DNA of 64,000 bases. It comes from an uncultured beta proteobacterium. GTDB taxonomy: Bacteria; Pseudomonadota; Gammaproteobacteria; Burkholderiales; Burkholderiaceae_A. This document shows positions 28,903 to 37,510 of the stretch, one piece after another. The notes under the pieces were generated by a model. The model did not search any database. It had not been told where the DNA came from and saw only the letters and a list, made by a program, of their open reading frames with translations. The DNA is taken from contig CACOBT010000001.1 in the NCBI GenBank assembly GCA_902625535.1, positions 109,934-173,933 on the forward strand, given 5' to 3'. The position numbers and the translations under genes are program-made. Positions within the stretch are counted from its first letter, which is position 1, and each line of letters begins with the position of its first letter.

Positions 28903-30085
28903 TTTTTAAAAAAGTCTTTATCGATGTAATTAGTTTGGATATTAGCATTTCAACTTCTTTGTCAGTGATTATCAGAGGCGGGAGTATTCTAATCACATTA
29001 GAATTAGTCACGTTGATAAGTAATCCGTTTTCCAGAGCAAGCTTTGAAATTTTGGAGCAATCAGTCTTAAACTCGATTCCAATCATCAGCCCTATCCCCC
29101 GCACACTAAGGATATCAGGGTAGCCTTTTAATTCAGAACGTAGGCTTTTTAATATTTGTTCTCCCCTATCTTTTGCATTTTTGAGAAGTTTTTCCTCGTC
29201 AATTACTTCAAGAGTAGTCAATCCAGCCTGCATCGCTAGGGGATTGCCGCCAAATGTTGAACCATGGTCGCCTGGTCCGAGAATCTTAGCGTATGGTTTT
29301 TTTACAAGTAAAGCTCCTATGGGTACACCGGACCCCAAACCTTTTGCAAGAGTCAGGATGTCAGGTTTAATCCCAGCTTTTTGAAAAGCAAACCATTTCC
29401 CCGTTCGACCTACACCGCACTGAACTTCATCAAAAATAAGTAACCAATTATTGGAAGTACACAGTTTCCTGATTTGTTTTAAAACTATGTTCTTGCTGAT
29501 GTTTATGCCGCCCTCTCCCTGTATTGGCTCGAGCATTACTGCAGCAATATTAGAATATTTTGCCTCTACAGATTGAATGGCCTTTAAGTCATTAATCGGC
29601 ACCCTGATGAACCCTGAGATAGCATCGCCAAACATAGACTTATTTTTTTTTCCTGACGAAGCCGACATGGTTGCAAAGGATCGTCCGTGGAATGCATTTT
29701 CGAAAACTATTATTTTAGGTTTTTTAATTCCTTGCTCTAAACCAAATTTTCTGGCGATTTTTAGCGCTGCTTCATTAGCTTCCAGGCCTGAATTGCAGAA
29801 AAACGCTTTATCCAGCCCGGTCAAACGTGCCAATCTCTTTGCAAGTTGTTCCTGAGATTGTATTTCGTATAAATTAGAAACATGTATAAGGTTACGAGCT
29901 TGACCTGATATCGCCTTAACCAGTTTTTTATGACTGTGGCCGAGAGTATTCACAGCTATTCCGCTTAACCCATCTAGATACTTGTTTTTTTCTCTATCAT
30001 ATAGCCAACATCCCTTACCCCTGGAGGGGCAAAAATCCTGACGTCGATAATTCTGCATCAAATAACTGTTCAAATCGTCTCTCAA
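28895..30085 (-). CDS. argD: Acetylornithine aminotransferase
   Basis: A 396-residue class-III PLP aminotransferase. The PLP lysine lies in LAKGLGSGVPIG near residue 249, with FDEVQCGVGRTGKWF preceding it and NSGLEANEAALKIAR near 100. It makes N-acetylornithine and may also serve in lysine synthesis as succinyl-DAP aminotransferase. The frame begins with TTG at 30085; an ATG at 30058 (MQNYRRQDF) is the other plausible start. It heads the operon; the 462 bases upstream must contain its promoter. Confidence 0.94.
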   Translation of the reverse strand: MRDDLNSYLMQNYRRQDFCPSRGKGCWLYDREKNKYLDGLSGIAVNTLGHSHKKLVKAISGQARNLIHVSNLYEIQSQEQLAKRLARLTGLDKAFFCNSGLEANEAALKIARKFGLEQGIKKPKIIVFENAFHGRSFATMSASSGKKNKSMFGDAISGFIRVPINDLKAIQSVEAKYSNIAAVMLEPIQGEGGINISKNIVLKQIRKLCTSNNWLLIFDEVQCGVGRTGKWFAFQKAGIKPDILTLAKGLGSGVPIGALLVKKPYAKILGPGDHGSTFGGNPLAMQAGLTTLEVIDEEKLLKNAKDRGEQILKSLRSELKGYPDILSVRGIGLMIGIEFKTDCSKISKLALENGLLINVTNSNVIRILPPLIITDKEVEMLISKLITSIKTFLKNE

Positions 30086-30547
30086 ATTAATTCCATGAAA
30101 AAAAGCTTATATTGTAACTATTTTGTACTGATTTTTCGATAGGTTTTTTCATTCCTAATGCTTAATGATATATTCTAGTCCGAATTGTCAATCAAGCGGT
30201 TGTGCCTGGAAGATATTATTTTATTGATATTTAGAGTTACAAGAAGAAATATAAAAGTCGGACCGAATGGCTGGATTGAGTAATTCTATGGTTTTCTTAA
30301 CGCCAACCTTACTACAACCTATCAGCAACCATGCAATGAGGAAAATAATCAACATCTAATAAACTCTGATTTCGTTTTTCAGATAACTAATGAAGGCAAC
30401 ATAGTTGTAATTACGTTTCATTAGTTCAGAGAGGTTTAGCCTTTAGCATGGAAATGCGTATTAAATCTCGTAACAGAAATGATTAAAAAAAAAGAAGAAA
30501 TAAACTACATCAAAATTTTTCAAAATGATTTATCAAAAAACAAAATG
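30086..30547. other. 462-base region without a recognised gene
   Basis: This is downstream of adk and upstream of argD, both on the minus strand. It is AT-rich with no ORF above about 45 codons that I can assign. On the plus strand one frame stays open from about 30282 to 30422 and reads somewhat protein-like but begins after a stop, so it could be debris of a decayed gene. A clear inverted repeat lies at 30385-30426. The argD promoter should be in the first 100 bases, but I cannot single out one. Confidence 0.5.
30385..30426. repeat. Inverted repeat with nested hairpin
   Basis: Ten-base perfect arms AACTAATGAA (30385-30394) and TTCATTAGTT (30417-30426) enclose 22 bases, within which CAAC and GTTG pair around ATA. 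Neither strand has a T-run after the repeat, so it is not a typical terminator. It may be an operator for a dimeric regulator or an RNA structure in the adk 3' UTR. Confidence 0.55.
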
Positions 30548-31207
30548 TTAACGGCATTGCTCAATGCTAGCCACAATACGTTTACTAATTTGAGTTATAT
30601 CTCCTGCACCCGGGACATCCATAAATTCTGGAGCCCGGTTGTCTTCCAGCCTCCATGATTTATAGAAATTAACTAAAGGCTCAGTTTGTTCATGATAGAC
30701 AGAGAGTCGTTTTTTTACAGTTTCGGAAGTGTCGTCAGCACGTTGAATCAAATCATCTCCAGTTAAATCGTCTTTTTCTGGAACTTGTGGTGGATTATAT
30801 TTGATATGATACGTTCTCCCACTAGCAGGATGTACTCTTCTACCAGTAATCCGATTAATTATATCCGTGTCATCCACTATGATATTCAAGATCAAGTCAA
30901 CGTGGATATCTGCTAAACGCAGAGATTCAGCCTGGGGAATTGTTCTCGGAAAACCATCAAATAGATAGCCGTTTGTACAATCAGCCATTTTAATGCGTTT
31001 GGTCACGAGTTTAATTATAAGTTCGTCGTCGACCAATTTACCAACATCCATAATGGTTTTAGCCTGATTTCCTAAATTAGAACCACTTTTTATTTCATTT
31101 CTTAGCATATCCCCAGTTGAAATCTGAGGAATCCTCAAATGATCACAAATTATCTGAGCTTGCGTTCCTTTACCAGCCCCTGGGGCTCCCAGCAAAATAA
31201 TACGCAT
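30548..31207 (-). CDS. adk: Adenylate kinase
   Basis: A 219-residue long-form kinase interconverting ATP, ADP and AMP. The P-loop [14 protein letters not shown] lies near residue 7, the AMP-binding STGDMLRNE near 30, [14 protein letters not shown] near 80, and the LID begins at [15 protein letters not shown] near 120 with no zinc cysteines. It follows kdsB by 11 bases, the usual lpxK-Trm112-kdsB-adk order of Burkholderiales. Confidence 0.97.
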   Translation of the reverse strand: MRIILLGAPGAGKGTQAQIICDHLRIPQISTGDMLRNEIKSGSNLGNQAKTIMDVGKLVDDELIIKLVTKRIKMADCTNGYLFDGFPRTIPQAESLRLADIHVDLILNIIVDDTDIINRITGRRVHPASGRTYHIKYNPPQVPEKDDLTGDDLIQRADDTSETVKKRLSVYHEQTEPLVNFYKSWRLEDNRAPEFMDVPGAGDITQISKRIVASIEQCR

Positions 31208-31218
31208 ATGTTTTCCTC

Positions 31219-32007
31219 CTATTTTTTTTCAAGCCTGGTCAAATATGACTCGACTCTTCTTAAATCCTCTTCTGTATCTACGCCTATAGCACCTGAATTA
31301 TCATCTAATAGAACCTTTATAGTTCTACCCATCCAAAGCCACCGAAGTTGCTCAAGTTTTTCAGTTTTTTCTAGTTTACACTCTCCATTCGCGACATATG
31401 CTTGTAGGGCGTCGGCATGAAATGAGTATATGCCAATATGCCTTAGATAAGAAGACTCTTTCGAGCTTATAGATAATAAGCCAGCATCTCTGGCAAATGG
31501 AATGGTGGCTCGTGAAAAATACAATGCTCGGTTATTTTTAGTGATGACAACCTTAACGCAATTAGGGTTTAAAACTTCTTCAGTCGTTTCAAATCTTGAG
31601 ACCACAGTTGCAACGTCCTCTACACAAGTTGTTTTGAGAAGCGCGAGACGTTTTACGGTCTCCGCATTTATCAATGGTTCATCTCCTTGAAGGTTCACAA
31701 TTACCTGCTGTGGGTCCGCCTTTGACTTTTCTAGTGCTTCACAAATTCGGTCCGAACCTGTCGGGTGCTTATCTGATGTCATGATACAGTCTACACCTTG
31801 TTTTGAAATGATGTTTTTAATTTTCTCACTGTCGGTAGCAACAATAACTCTGGATGCTCCACTGCGGATCGCTTTTTCTACAACTCTAGTAATCATCGGT
31901 TTGCCGAGGATATCAGCAAGCATTTTCTCCGGGAATCTAGTTGATTTTAATCGAGCGGGAATAACCACCCAAAAATTAACTTTTTTATTTTGGTTGTTTG
32001 AAATCAT
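31219..32007 (-). CDS. kdsB: 3-deoxy-manno-octulosonate cytidylyltransferase (CMP-KDO synthetase)
   Basis: About 262 residues. Activates KDO with CTP for lipopolysaccharide core assembly. The nucleotide-binding opening [19 protein letters not shown] and the [10 protein letters not shown] metal-binding segment near residue 105 are present, with [13 protein letters not shown] near 190. I start it at the ATG at 32007; the frame is open to 32073 but that extension lies inside the upstream Trm112 gene. It overlaps Trm112 by 23 bases. Confidence 0.95.
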   Translation of the reverse strand: MISNNQNKKVNFWVVIPARLKSTRFPEKMLADILGKPMITRVVEKAIRSGASRVIVATDSEKIKNIISKQGVDCIMTSDKHPTGSDRICEALEKSKADPQQVIVNLQGDEPLINAETVKRLALLKTTCVEDVATVVSRFETTEEVLNPNCVKVVITKNNRALYFSRATIPFARDAGLLSISSKESSYLRHIGIYSFHADALQAYVANGECKLEKTEKLEQLRWLWMGRTIKVLLDDNSGAIGVDTEEDLRRVESYLTRLEKK

Positions 32008-32161
32008 GGAGTACATCTTCAGGTGATAACCTAGGAATTCCATCAATGATAGGGTATGCAAGCTTCTCATCACTTGTAATTAATAATTTCTTGTCCTTGC
32101 TTAATCGAAGTCGTTTCGCTGAAATGGGACATATCAAAATTTCAGTAAGTTTAGGGTTCAC
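31985..32161 (-). CDS. Trm112 family protein (YcaR-like)
   Basis: This 58-residue gene is too short for many ORF callers. It reads from a GTG at 32161 behind a GAGGAA site and begins VNPKLTEILICPISAKRL, then LAYPIIDGIPRLSPEDV, the standard layout of small bacterial Trm112 proteins. Most relatives have CPxCKGxL or CPVTKGxL at the first motif; here the second ligand position is serine. It sits between lpxK (six bases away) and kdsB (overlapping), its conserved location. Bacterial function is uncertain; archaeal and eukaryotic Trm112 activates methyltransferases. Confidence 0.88.
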   Translation of the reverse strand: MNPKLTEILICPISAKRLRLSKDKKLLITSDEKLAYPIIDGIPRLSPEDVLHDFKQPK

Positions 32162-32167
32162 GAGACT

Positions 32168-33421
32168 TTATTCCTCTATTAATGTTCGATAAAAATCATC
32201 TGGAAGGTACATTTCGGTGTTAAGTTTCCAAAGTTTTTTTACAATTTCTTTATTATTTTTATTTAGCTTAACTCCATCTTTCTCCGTCGTCAGAATGAGG
32301 TCGTAGCTCGAAGTAGCCACTTTTTCAATTATATCGTTAATATTTATTTCATGGTTACTCAAGGGCAAGGCATCGAATTCTAAGCCTAAAGATCTGAGTG
32401 TTACAAAGAATTTACTTGGAACTCCTATGCCTGCACAAGCCAAAACCTTTTTTTTAGAAGTTTCCGTGTTTATTTGTGAGGTTGCATGAATTTCGTCGCA
32501 CCTAATTCTTTTTCCTTCAAGATTTTCCCAATACCTGGTTTGCAACTTTGACTCAAAAATTTGTCCGAAATTAACGTTATTACCAATCAATTTTTTTATA
32601 GTCGTCTGTCTGACCTCGCTACCAGCAGAGAAGTTTAAGATCATAGCATCAACAACATAGGAGGGCGGCCATGGTTCCCGCAAAGGCCCATAAGGCAGAC
32701 AGAAACCATTTCCCAAAAATCTCTCATCAAAAACGACTACTTTTTTTTCTGAAAATTGATGCAACGATTGTAACCCATCATCTGCAATGATGTAATCTAA
32801 TTCGGGAATCTCTGATATCAAAAGCTCAATAGCCAGACGTCTATCTTTGGAAACGCAAACAGGTGTCGAACTTAATCTAGAAATCAATGTCGGTTCGTCC
32901 CCAAAGTATTTTGCAGTTTCAAATTGTGTCATATTGTTTTGGATTATTTCTGGTGAATGGTTTGTCTTCAGTTTGTCGCCAGCATAACCCTTCGAAGCGA
33001 CAGCTACCCTAAAACCTTCTGCTTTGAGTCTTTGAATTATTGCAAGAACTGTTGGGGTTTTGCCGACACCGCCTACCACGACGTTACCCACTGTTATCAG
33101 TTTGCAACCATTTAACTTTCTACTGAGATTTGAAGGGGGTTGACGTTCATGTGCGATTATTTTGCTGGCGATCCATTGATACAATTTAGAAATCAGCATG
33201 AAAATGGGGAGACACAATAATAGACTAAGCCGTGTAGTTATTCTGATACAGTGATTAACAAATTTTGATTTACTCGACTTGCAAATTACGTTAGTAGTGG
33301 TATCGCGCCAGGAATACTGAGGTGTTCCCGGGTACCAGTGGTTCTGAAGATAAAGTGAGAGATAATGCTTAATAGTTTGACGCGTATCGAAGATACGGCT
33401 TTTTATTGTGTTTTTTGCCAT
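32168..33421 (-). CDS. lpxK: Tetraacyldisaccharide 4'-kinase
   Basis: Phosphorylates the 4' position of the lipid A precursor at the inner membrane. The P-loop GNVVVGGVGKTPTVLAII lies near residue 115, the SKGYAGD segment near 143 and IIADDGLQSLHQF near 215; a hydrophobic anchor LSLLLCLPIFMLISKLY is near 68. At 417 residues it is about 70 longer than usual, the excess being a basic, poorly conserved N-terminal region (about 1-60). A later start inside this stretch is possible, but no good internal ATG precedes the membrane anchor. Confidence 0.93.
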   Translation of the reverse strand: MAKNTIKSRIFDTRQTIKHYLSLYLQNHWYPGTPQYSWRDTTTNVICKSSKSKFVNHCIRITTRLSLLLCLPIFMLISKLYQWIASKIIAHERQPPSNLSRKLNGCKLITVGNVVVGGVGKTPTVLAIIQRLKAEGFRVAVASKGYAGDKLKTNHSPEIIQNNMTQFETAKYFGDEPTLISRLSSTPVCVSKDRRLAIELLISEIPELDYIIADDGLQSLHQFSEKKVVVFDERFLGNGFCLPYGPLREPWPPSYVVDAMILNFSAGSEVRQTTIKKLIGNNVNFGQIFESKLQTRYWENLEGKRIRCDEIHATSQINTETSKKKVLACAGIGVPSKFFVTLRSLGLEFDALPLSNHEININDIIEKVATSSYDLILTTEKDGVKLNKNNKEIVKKLWKLNTEMYLPDDFYRTLIEE

Positions 33422-33491
33422 AATGCGTAATTATTGATGGCTTTCATTATTTGGTCAAATTATTTGACAATTTTGTTCAAACGGAAAATCT

Positions 33492-34676
33492 ATGATGACT
33501 AAGCAGGCTTTAACAGTAACTGAATTGTCTTTGGCGCTCAAAAATTGTCTGAATCTTCAGTTTCCGGGCGTTTGTATAACCGGGGTGATCTCAGATCTTT
33601 ATTCAGGAAAGGGATATCTCCTATTTTCGTTAACTGACGAAAATTCAAAACTTAAATGTATTCAGGCGTTGACGGACAATGATAGCGTTGAGATTGACGT
33701 AGGCGATACAATAAAAGTTAAAGGCACTTTATCTGTTTTTAATAAATCGGGGGAATTCCAGGTCTTAGTGTCCAAATTAGAGAGACTATCGAATACTCCA
33801 TCATCTTACTTGACCTCATCAGAACAGCACGCTTTTGCTAAGGCTAATTCCCGTAGAGTGAACATTATAGAATTTGACTCGTTAATAAGAAGTGTCGGCA
33901 TTATAACCTCGCGCGACGGGGCTGCTCTATCAGATATCTTGGCGGTGATAAAACACGAGTTAGGTTATCTTCACGTTAAAGTTTTTCCGACCGTTATGCA
34001 GGGTAAAAATGCGATTGAATCTTTCGAAAACAGCATTTTTCGAGTTCAGCGTCACAAAGATTTGGACGTTCTGATTATTGCGAGGGGAGGGGGATCTTAT
34101 GAGGACCTTAGCATTTTCAACTCAAAAAATTTAGCGAATTTACTAAAGTCAATCCAAATTCCTGTTATTTCCGCAATAGGGCATGCAAAAGACGATGTAT
34201 TTATTAATCATGTCGCAAATGCTAGTGTAGCAACACCGACTTCTGCGATACAAAAAATTGTTTCTAATAAAAATAAGTGTGAAATAAAACTCCAGGGACT
34301 TCGAAATGATTTGTCTAATGCAATCCAGCGGCTAGTTTTACGAAAAAGAAATAAAATAGAGAAAATTTTTGCATCGCCTCATACCGCATCGGGAAAGATT
34401 GAGATTCATGCAGTTTCGTTACAACTGCTTGAAAATAAATTAGGAAAAGCATTACGAGGGATATTTTTGTCTCGTCAGCAAAAACTGGTGCGAATGGAAA
34501 ATCTTTTGGAAAAATTAAAAAAAACTAATAAAAAAGTTTGTGAAAATCCGATTATTTATTCAAATGACAAAAAAAGGTTAATAAGGAGCGGACTTAATTT
34601 ACGGATTGATGAAGTCATTTCAATAAAATTTTATGATGGAATTGTTAATGCAAAGGTTTCAAGTGCCGAAAAATGA
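33492..34676 (+). CDS. xseA: Exodeoxyribonuclease VII large subunit
   Basis: A 394-residue nuclease subunit degrading single-stranded DNA together with XseB. The N-terminal OB-fold covers LTVTELSLALKNCL to VKGTLSVFNKSGEFQ; the catalytic domain includes VGIITSRDGAALSDIL near residue 135 and DVLIIARGGGSYEDL near 195, then VISAIGHAKDDVFI. It is somewhat shorter than the typical 440-450 residues, with a reduced coiled-coil C-terminus. It is divergent from lpxK; no exbB-exbD pair lies between them. Confidence 0.94.
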   Translation: MMTKQALTVTELSLALKNCLNLQFPGVCITGVISDLYSGKGYLLFSLTDENSKLKCIQALTDNDSVEIDVGDTIKVKGTLSVFNKSGEFQVLVSKLERLSNTPSSYLTSSEQHAFAKANSRRVNIIEFDSLIRSVGIITSRDGAALSDILAVIKHELGYLHVKVFPTVMQGKNAIESFENSIFRVQRHKDLDVLIIARGGGSYEDLSIFNSKNLANLLKSIQIPVISAIGHAKDDVFINHVANASVATPTSAIQKIVSNKNKCEIKLQGLRNDLSNAIQRLVLRKRNKIEKIFASPHTASGKIEIHAVSLQLLENKLGKALRGIFLSRQQKLVRMENLLEKLKKTNKKVCENPIIYSNDKKRLIRSGLNLRIDEVISIKFYDGIVNAKVSSAEK

Positions 34677-34997
34677 TTAAGTTGACTTTAAGTTACTAAA
34701 TGAATAATCACCTCTGATTTAAATGGTAAGTTTAGCCCTAATAGCCAGCATTTCAATATCTGGAAATATCAGGTAAAAAGGGCTGGCTCGGCGGGCTTTC
34801 TTATTCAGATGTTCACATGTAACGGCTGGTGGGATCCGGGTACATTAGAGTCAGATAAGGTTCATTAGCGTTCAATTGTCCGTTTAACCAAAAAAGCGGA
34901 TGAGCAAAGAGTTGTGATCACCTTTGAATTTTTATTTTGGTTCAGATTCTTTGGGCTTCTAAAAGCTGTATCTGGATTGACATTTCGGCAATTCAGA
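34677..34997. other. 321-base region without a recognised gene
   Basis: This lies between xseA and the end of the DUF192 gene. No intact ORF is convincing. On the plus strand one frame reads openly from about 34710 to 34867, is broken by TAG, and then continues openly to about 35010, which would fit a decayed gene; I could not assign it to a family. No tRNA-like or terminator structure was seen. Confidence 0.4.
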
Positions 34998-35468
34998 TTA
35001 GTAACTGATTGAATCTAGATTTAACACACGTGACATCAATCTAATTTTTGTTGATCTGAGCCACTTAGTCTCTACTTCAAGAGCATAATTTACTTTATTT
35101 GTGGAACAGTGAGGCGTTTGAGTGTCAGGTATCATCTCTCTCATTCCCCTTATATATCCTTTGTTATCGATAAATAATACTGTGAGCGGAATAAATGTAT
35201 TTTTCATCCACATGCAAACAATACGTTTTTTTTTATAGACGAATAACATTCCGTCGTACTGCCCGAGGGATTCCCGATACATTAGTCCACGCGTTTGTTC
35301 CTTAATCGTGCGAGCGATTTCGACTGAGATTAAGTTATTTTCTATTTCCAGGATCGCAATCGGACTGTTACTATAAGCTAATGAGGTATTTAAGATGTTT
35401 ACAAAGAGAAAAGAGATACATTTAAGTCCACATACTGTATTTAAAAAGGAGTTTTCTTTGACAAGCAA
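34998..35468 (-). CDS. DUF192 family secreted protein
   Basis: A 156-residue protein with a hydrophobic signal ([15 protein letters not shown], cleavage likely after AYS near residue 33) followed by the compact DUF192 domain: [38 protein letters not shown], and [13 protein letters not shown]. The family's function is unknown; it is probably periplasmic here. It is divergent from icd and the 5' ends overlap, because the only plausible ATG (35468) lies downstream of the icd start. Burkholderiales have this same DUF192|icd pairing. Confidence 0.85.
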   Translation of the reverse strand: MLVKENSFLNTVCGLKCISFLFVNILNTSLAYSNSPIAILEIENNLISVEIARTIKEQTRGLMYRESLGQYDGMLFVYKKKRIVCMWMKNTFIPLTVLFIDNKGYIRGMREMIPDTQTPHCSTNKVNYALEVETKWLRSTKIRLMSRVLNLDSISY

Positions 35469-36711
35469 AATTTTAATTCCAACAGAAGGTACTGAGATTG
35501 AGGTCGCGGACGATTTTTCTTTAACTGTTCCAGATAATCCGATTATTCCATTTATAGAAGGTGATGGTATTGGTATTGATATTACACCAGTAATGAAAAA
35601 AGTTGTGGATGCTGCTGTTCAAACGGCATACTCAGGAGGGAAAAAAATATTTTGGGTTGAGACGTTCTGCGGTGAAAAAGCTACTCGAAAATATGGCCCA
35701 GATATGTGGTTACCGGAAGAGACTCTCGACATTTTAAGTGAGTTTTCGGTGTCGATTAAAGGTCCCCTAACGACGCCTGTAGGCGGAGGCATCAGGTCTT
35801 TAAATGTCGCACTCAGGCAACAATTAGATTTATATGTGTGTCTGAGACCAGTAAGGTATTTTAAAGGCGTTCCCAGCCCTTTGAAGGAGCCTGAGAATAC
35901 GGACATGGTGATTTTCAGGGAAAATTCGGAAGATATTTACGCGGGTGTGGAATTTGAATCGGGAGGAGCTGAGGCGAAGAAATTATCCAACTTTCTTCTA
36001 AATGAACTAAACATCAACAAAATACGTTTTCCTGAGACATCTGGTTTCGGGGTGAAACCAATTTCGAAAGAGGGTACTTACAGGTTAGTTCGCAAAGCTT
36101 TTCAATATGCTATAGACCATAATAAAAATTCGGTTACTCTTGTTCATAAGGGTAACATTATGAAGTTTACGGAGGGGGCTTTTCGGGACTGGGGTTATGA
36201 GCTTGCAAAAAATGAATTCGCAGCTAAACCGTTAGGTGAAGGAGGGTGGTTCGTCTTTAAGAACCCAAAGACCAATGAGGATATAGTTGTGAAAGACGTC
36301 ATCGCGGACGCTTTTTTGCAGCAAATACTACTTCGCCCGAGAGAATATAGCGTCATAGCAACCATGAACTTGAATGGAGACTATATTTCCGATGCGTTAG
36401 CTGCTCAAGTAGGTGGCATAGGTATTGCGCCCGGAGCTAATTTGTCCGATAGCACCGCTGTTTTCGAGGCCACTCACGGGACTGCACCAAAATACGCAGG
36501 TAAGGATTATGTGAACCCAGGCTCTCTTATTCTCTCAGCAGAAATGATGCTCCGCCATCTCGGTTGGGATGAGGCCGCTCGACTTATTACACAGTCAATG
36601 GAATCAACTATTTCTGATGGAAAAGTGACTTACGACTTCGCCCGGTTAATGCCTAATGCACAACAGGTAAGCTGTTCTGAATTTGGGCTAGAAATGATAA
36701 ATAGAATGTAA
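35458..36711 (+). CDS. icd: NADP-dependent isocitrate dehydrogenase
   Basis: About 417 residues; oxidises isocitrate to 2-oxoglutarate in the TCA cycle. Substrate-loop residues [16 protein letters not shown] (with the regulatory serine) are near residue 104, and metal ligands in [18 protein letters not shown] near 302. I place the start at TTG 35458, six bases after AAGGAG, because [13 protein letters not shown] matches family N-termini; the longer frame from ATG 35395 adds 21 unmatched residues and would run through the DUF192 signal peptide region. Overlapping divergent starts mean each promoter lies within the neighbour's coding sequence. Confidence 0.95.
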   Translation: MTSKILIPTEGTEIEVADDFSLTVPDNPIIPFIEGDGIGIDITPVMKKVVDAAVQTAYSGGKKIFWVETFCGEKATRKYGPDMWLPEETLDILSEFSVSIKGPLTTPVGGGIRSLNVALRQQLDLYVCLRPVRYFKGVPSPLKEPENTDMVIFRENSEDIYAGVEFESGGAEAKKLSNFLLNELNINKIRFPETSGFGVKPISKEGTYRLVRKAFQYAIDHNKNSVTLVHKGNIMKFTEGAFRDWGYELAKNEFAAKPLGEGGWFVFKNPKTNEDIVVKDVIADAFLQQILLRPREYSVIATMNLNGDYISDALAAQVGGIGIAPGANLSDSTAVFEATHGTAPKYAGKDYVNPGSLILSAEMMLRHLGWDEAARLITQSMESTISDGKVTYDFARLMPNAQQVSCSEFGLEMINRM

Positions 36712-36776
36712 GTATTTGTATTTATCTTTTGCAAATTACCTGATAACTTACAACTAACCTGGTAGGCTCAGAAAAA

Positions 36777-36983
36777 TTATGCGCTAGGTACAATATTTGA
36801 CGCTTGCTTCCCTTTTGGACCTTGAACAACGTCGAATTCGACTTTTTGCCCTTCTTTTAACGACCTAAATCCTGATGATTGAATTGCTGAAAAATGCGCA
36901 AAAACGTCTTCGCCCCCACCGTCAGGGGTAATAAAACCAAAACCTTTTGCATCGTTGAACCACTTAACCGTGCCTGTTGCCAT
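36777..36983 (-). CDS. Cold-shock domain protein (CspA family)
   Basis: A 68-residue single cold-shock domain with RNP1 [11 protein letters not shown] near residue 13 and RNP2 [10 protein letters not shown] near 25. It binds single-stranded nucleic acid and may act as an RNA chaperone. An AAGGAA site precedes the ATG. It lies between icd and clpS-clpA, the usual placement in betaproteobacteria, and is divergent from clpS with about 150 bases between. Whether it is cold-induced cannot be told; the 5' leader shows no structure I trust. Confidence 0.95.
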   Translation of the reverse strand: MATGTVKWFNDAKGFGFITPDGGGEDVFAHFSAIQSSGFRSLKEGQKVEFDVVQGPKGKQASNIVPSA

Positions 36984-37094
36984 GAAATCATTCCTTAAAT
37001 CAATTTAATAACCGCTAGTTGACCAAAATCACCAACTAATAAAGAATTGTAAAACCATTAATTACAGTTCCTCTATCTATATGATAGGAGGCAA

Positions 37095-37199
37095 ATGCCC
37101 CTTTGTCTATCCCGGATTCTCAGTAATTTCCCTTGCATATTTGTTTTAAGCCTTATATGTTATACAAAGATAGTATTTCATCAAACCAGGGCAAATTGA
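37095..37199 (+). CDS. Possible 34-codon leader ORF upstream of clpS
   Basis: A small frame opens at ATG 37095, three bases after a perfect AGGAGG (37086-37091), the best ribosome-binding site in the area, and ends at TGA 37197-37199. That stop overlaps a TTG at 37196-37198 in the clpS frame, which would give ClpS its usual length. The predicted peptide begins [12 protein letters not shown]. It may be a coupling leader or simply reflect the wrong use of a clpS site; spacing from SD to ATG is short. Confidence 0.3.
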   Translation: MPLCLSRILSNFPCIFVLSLICYTKIVFHQTRAN

Positions 37200-37510
37200 A
37201 CACAGTCACTAAACCAGTAGAAACGGAAAGTACGAAGCAAGATGAAAAGCAAATTGACAAACCGCCCATGTATGAGGTTTGCTTGCTGAACGACGACTAT
37301 ACACCTATGGAATTTGTTATTATAGTTTTACAAAGATTTTTCGCGATGAAGAAAGAAAACGCAACGCAAATAATGTTAAAGGTTCACCGAGAGGGAAGAG
37401 GTGTTTGCGGCGTTTATTCGAAAGACGTGGCGGCCTCGAAGGTTTCCGCTGTTCTTGATTTTGCGCAGGTGTATCAACACCCCCTTCAATGTATTATGGA
37501 GAAAAAATGA
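37157..37510 (+). CDS. clpS: ATP-dependent Clp protease adaptor ClpS
   Basis: Delivers N-degron substrates to ClpAP. The core [19 protein letters not shown] begins near residue 36 of this frame, followed by [20 protein letters not shown] and [10 protein letters not shown]. The start is uncertain: ATG 37157 gives 117 residues without a ribosome-binding site, TTG 37133 is longer, and TTG 37196 gives 104 residues, closest to the family. Its stop overlaps the clpA ATG (ATGA), the usual coupling of clpS and clpA. Confidence 0.93.
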   Translation: MLYKDSISSNQGKLNTVTKPVETESTKQDEKQIDKPPMYEVCLLNDDYTPMEFVIIVLQRFFAMKKENATQIMLKVHREGRGVCGVYSKDVAASKVSAVLDFAQVYQHPLQCIMEKK

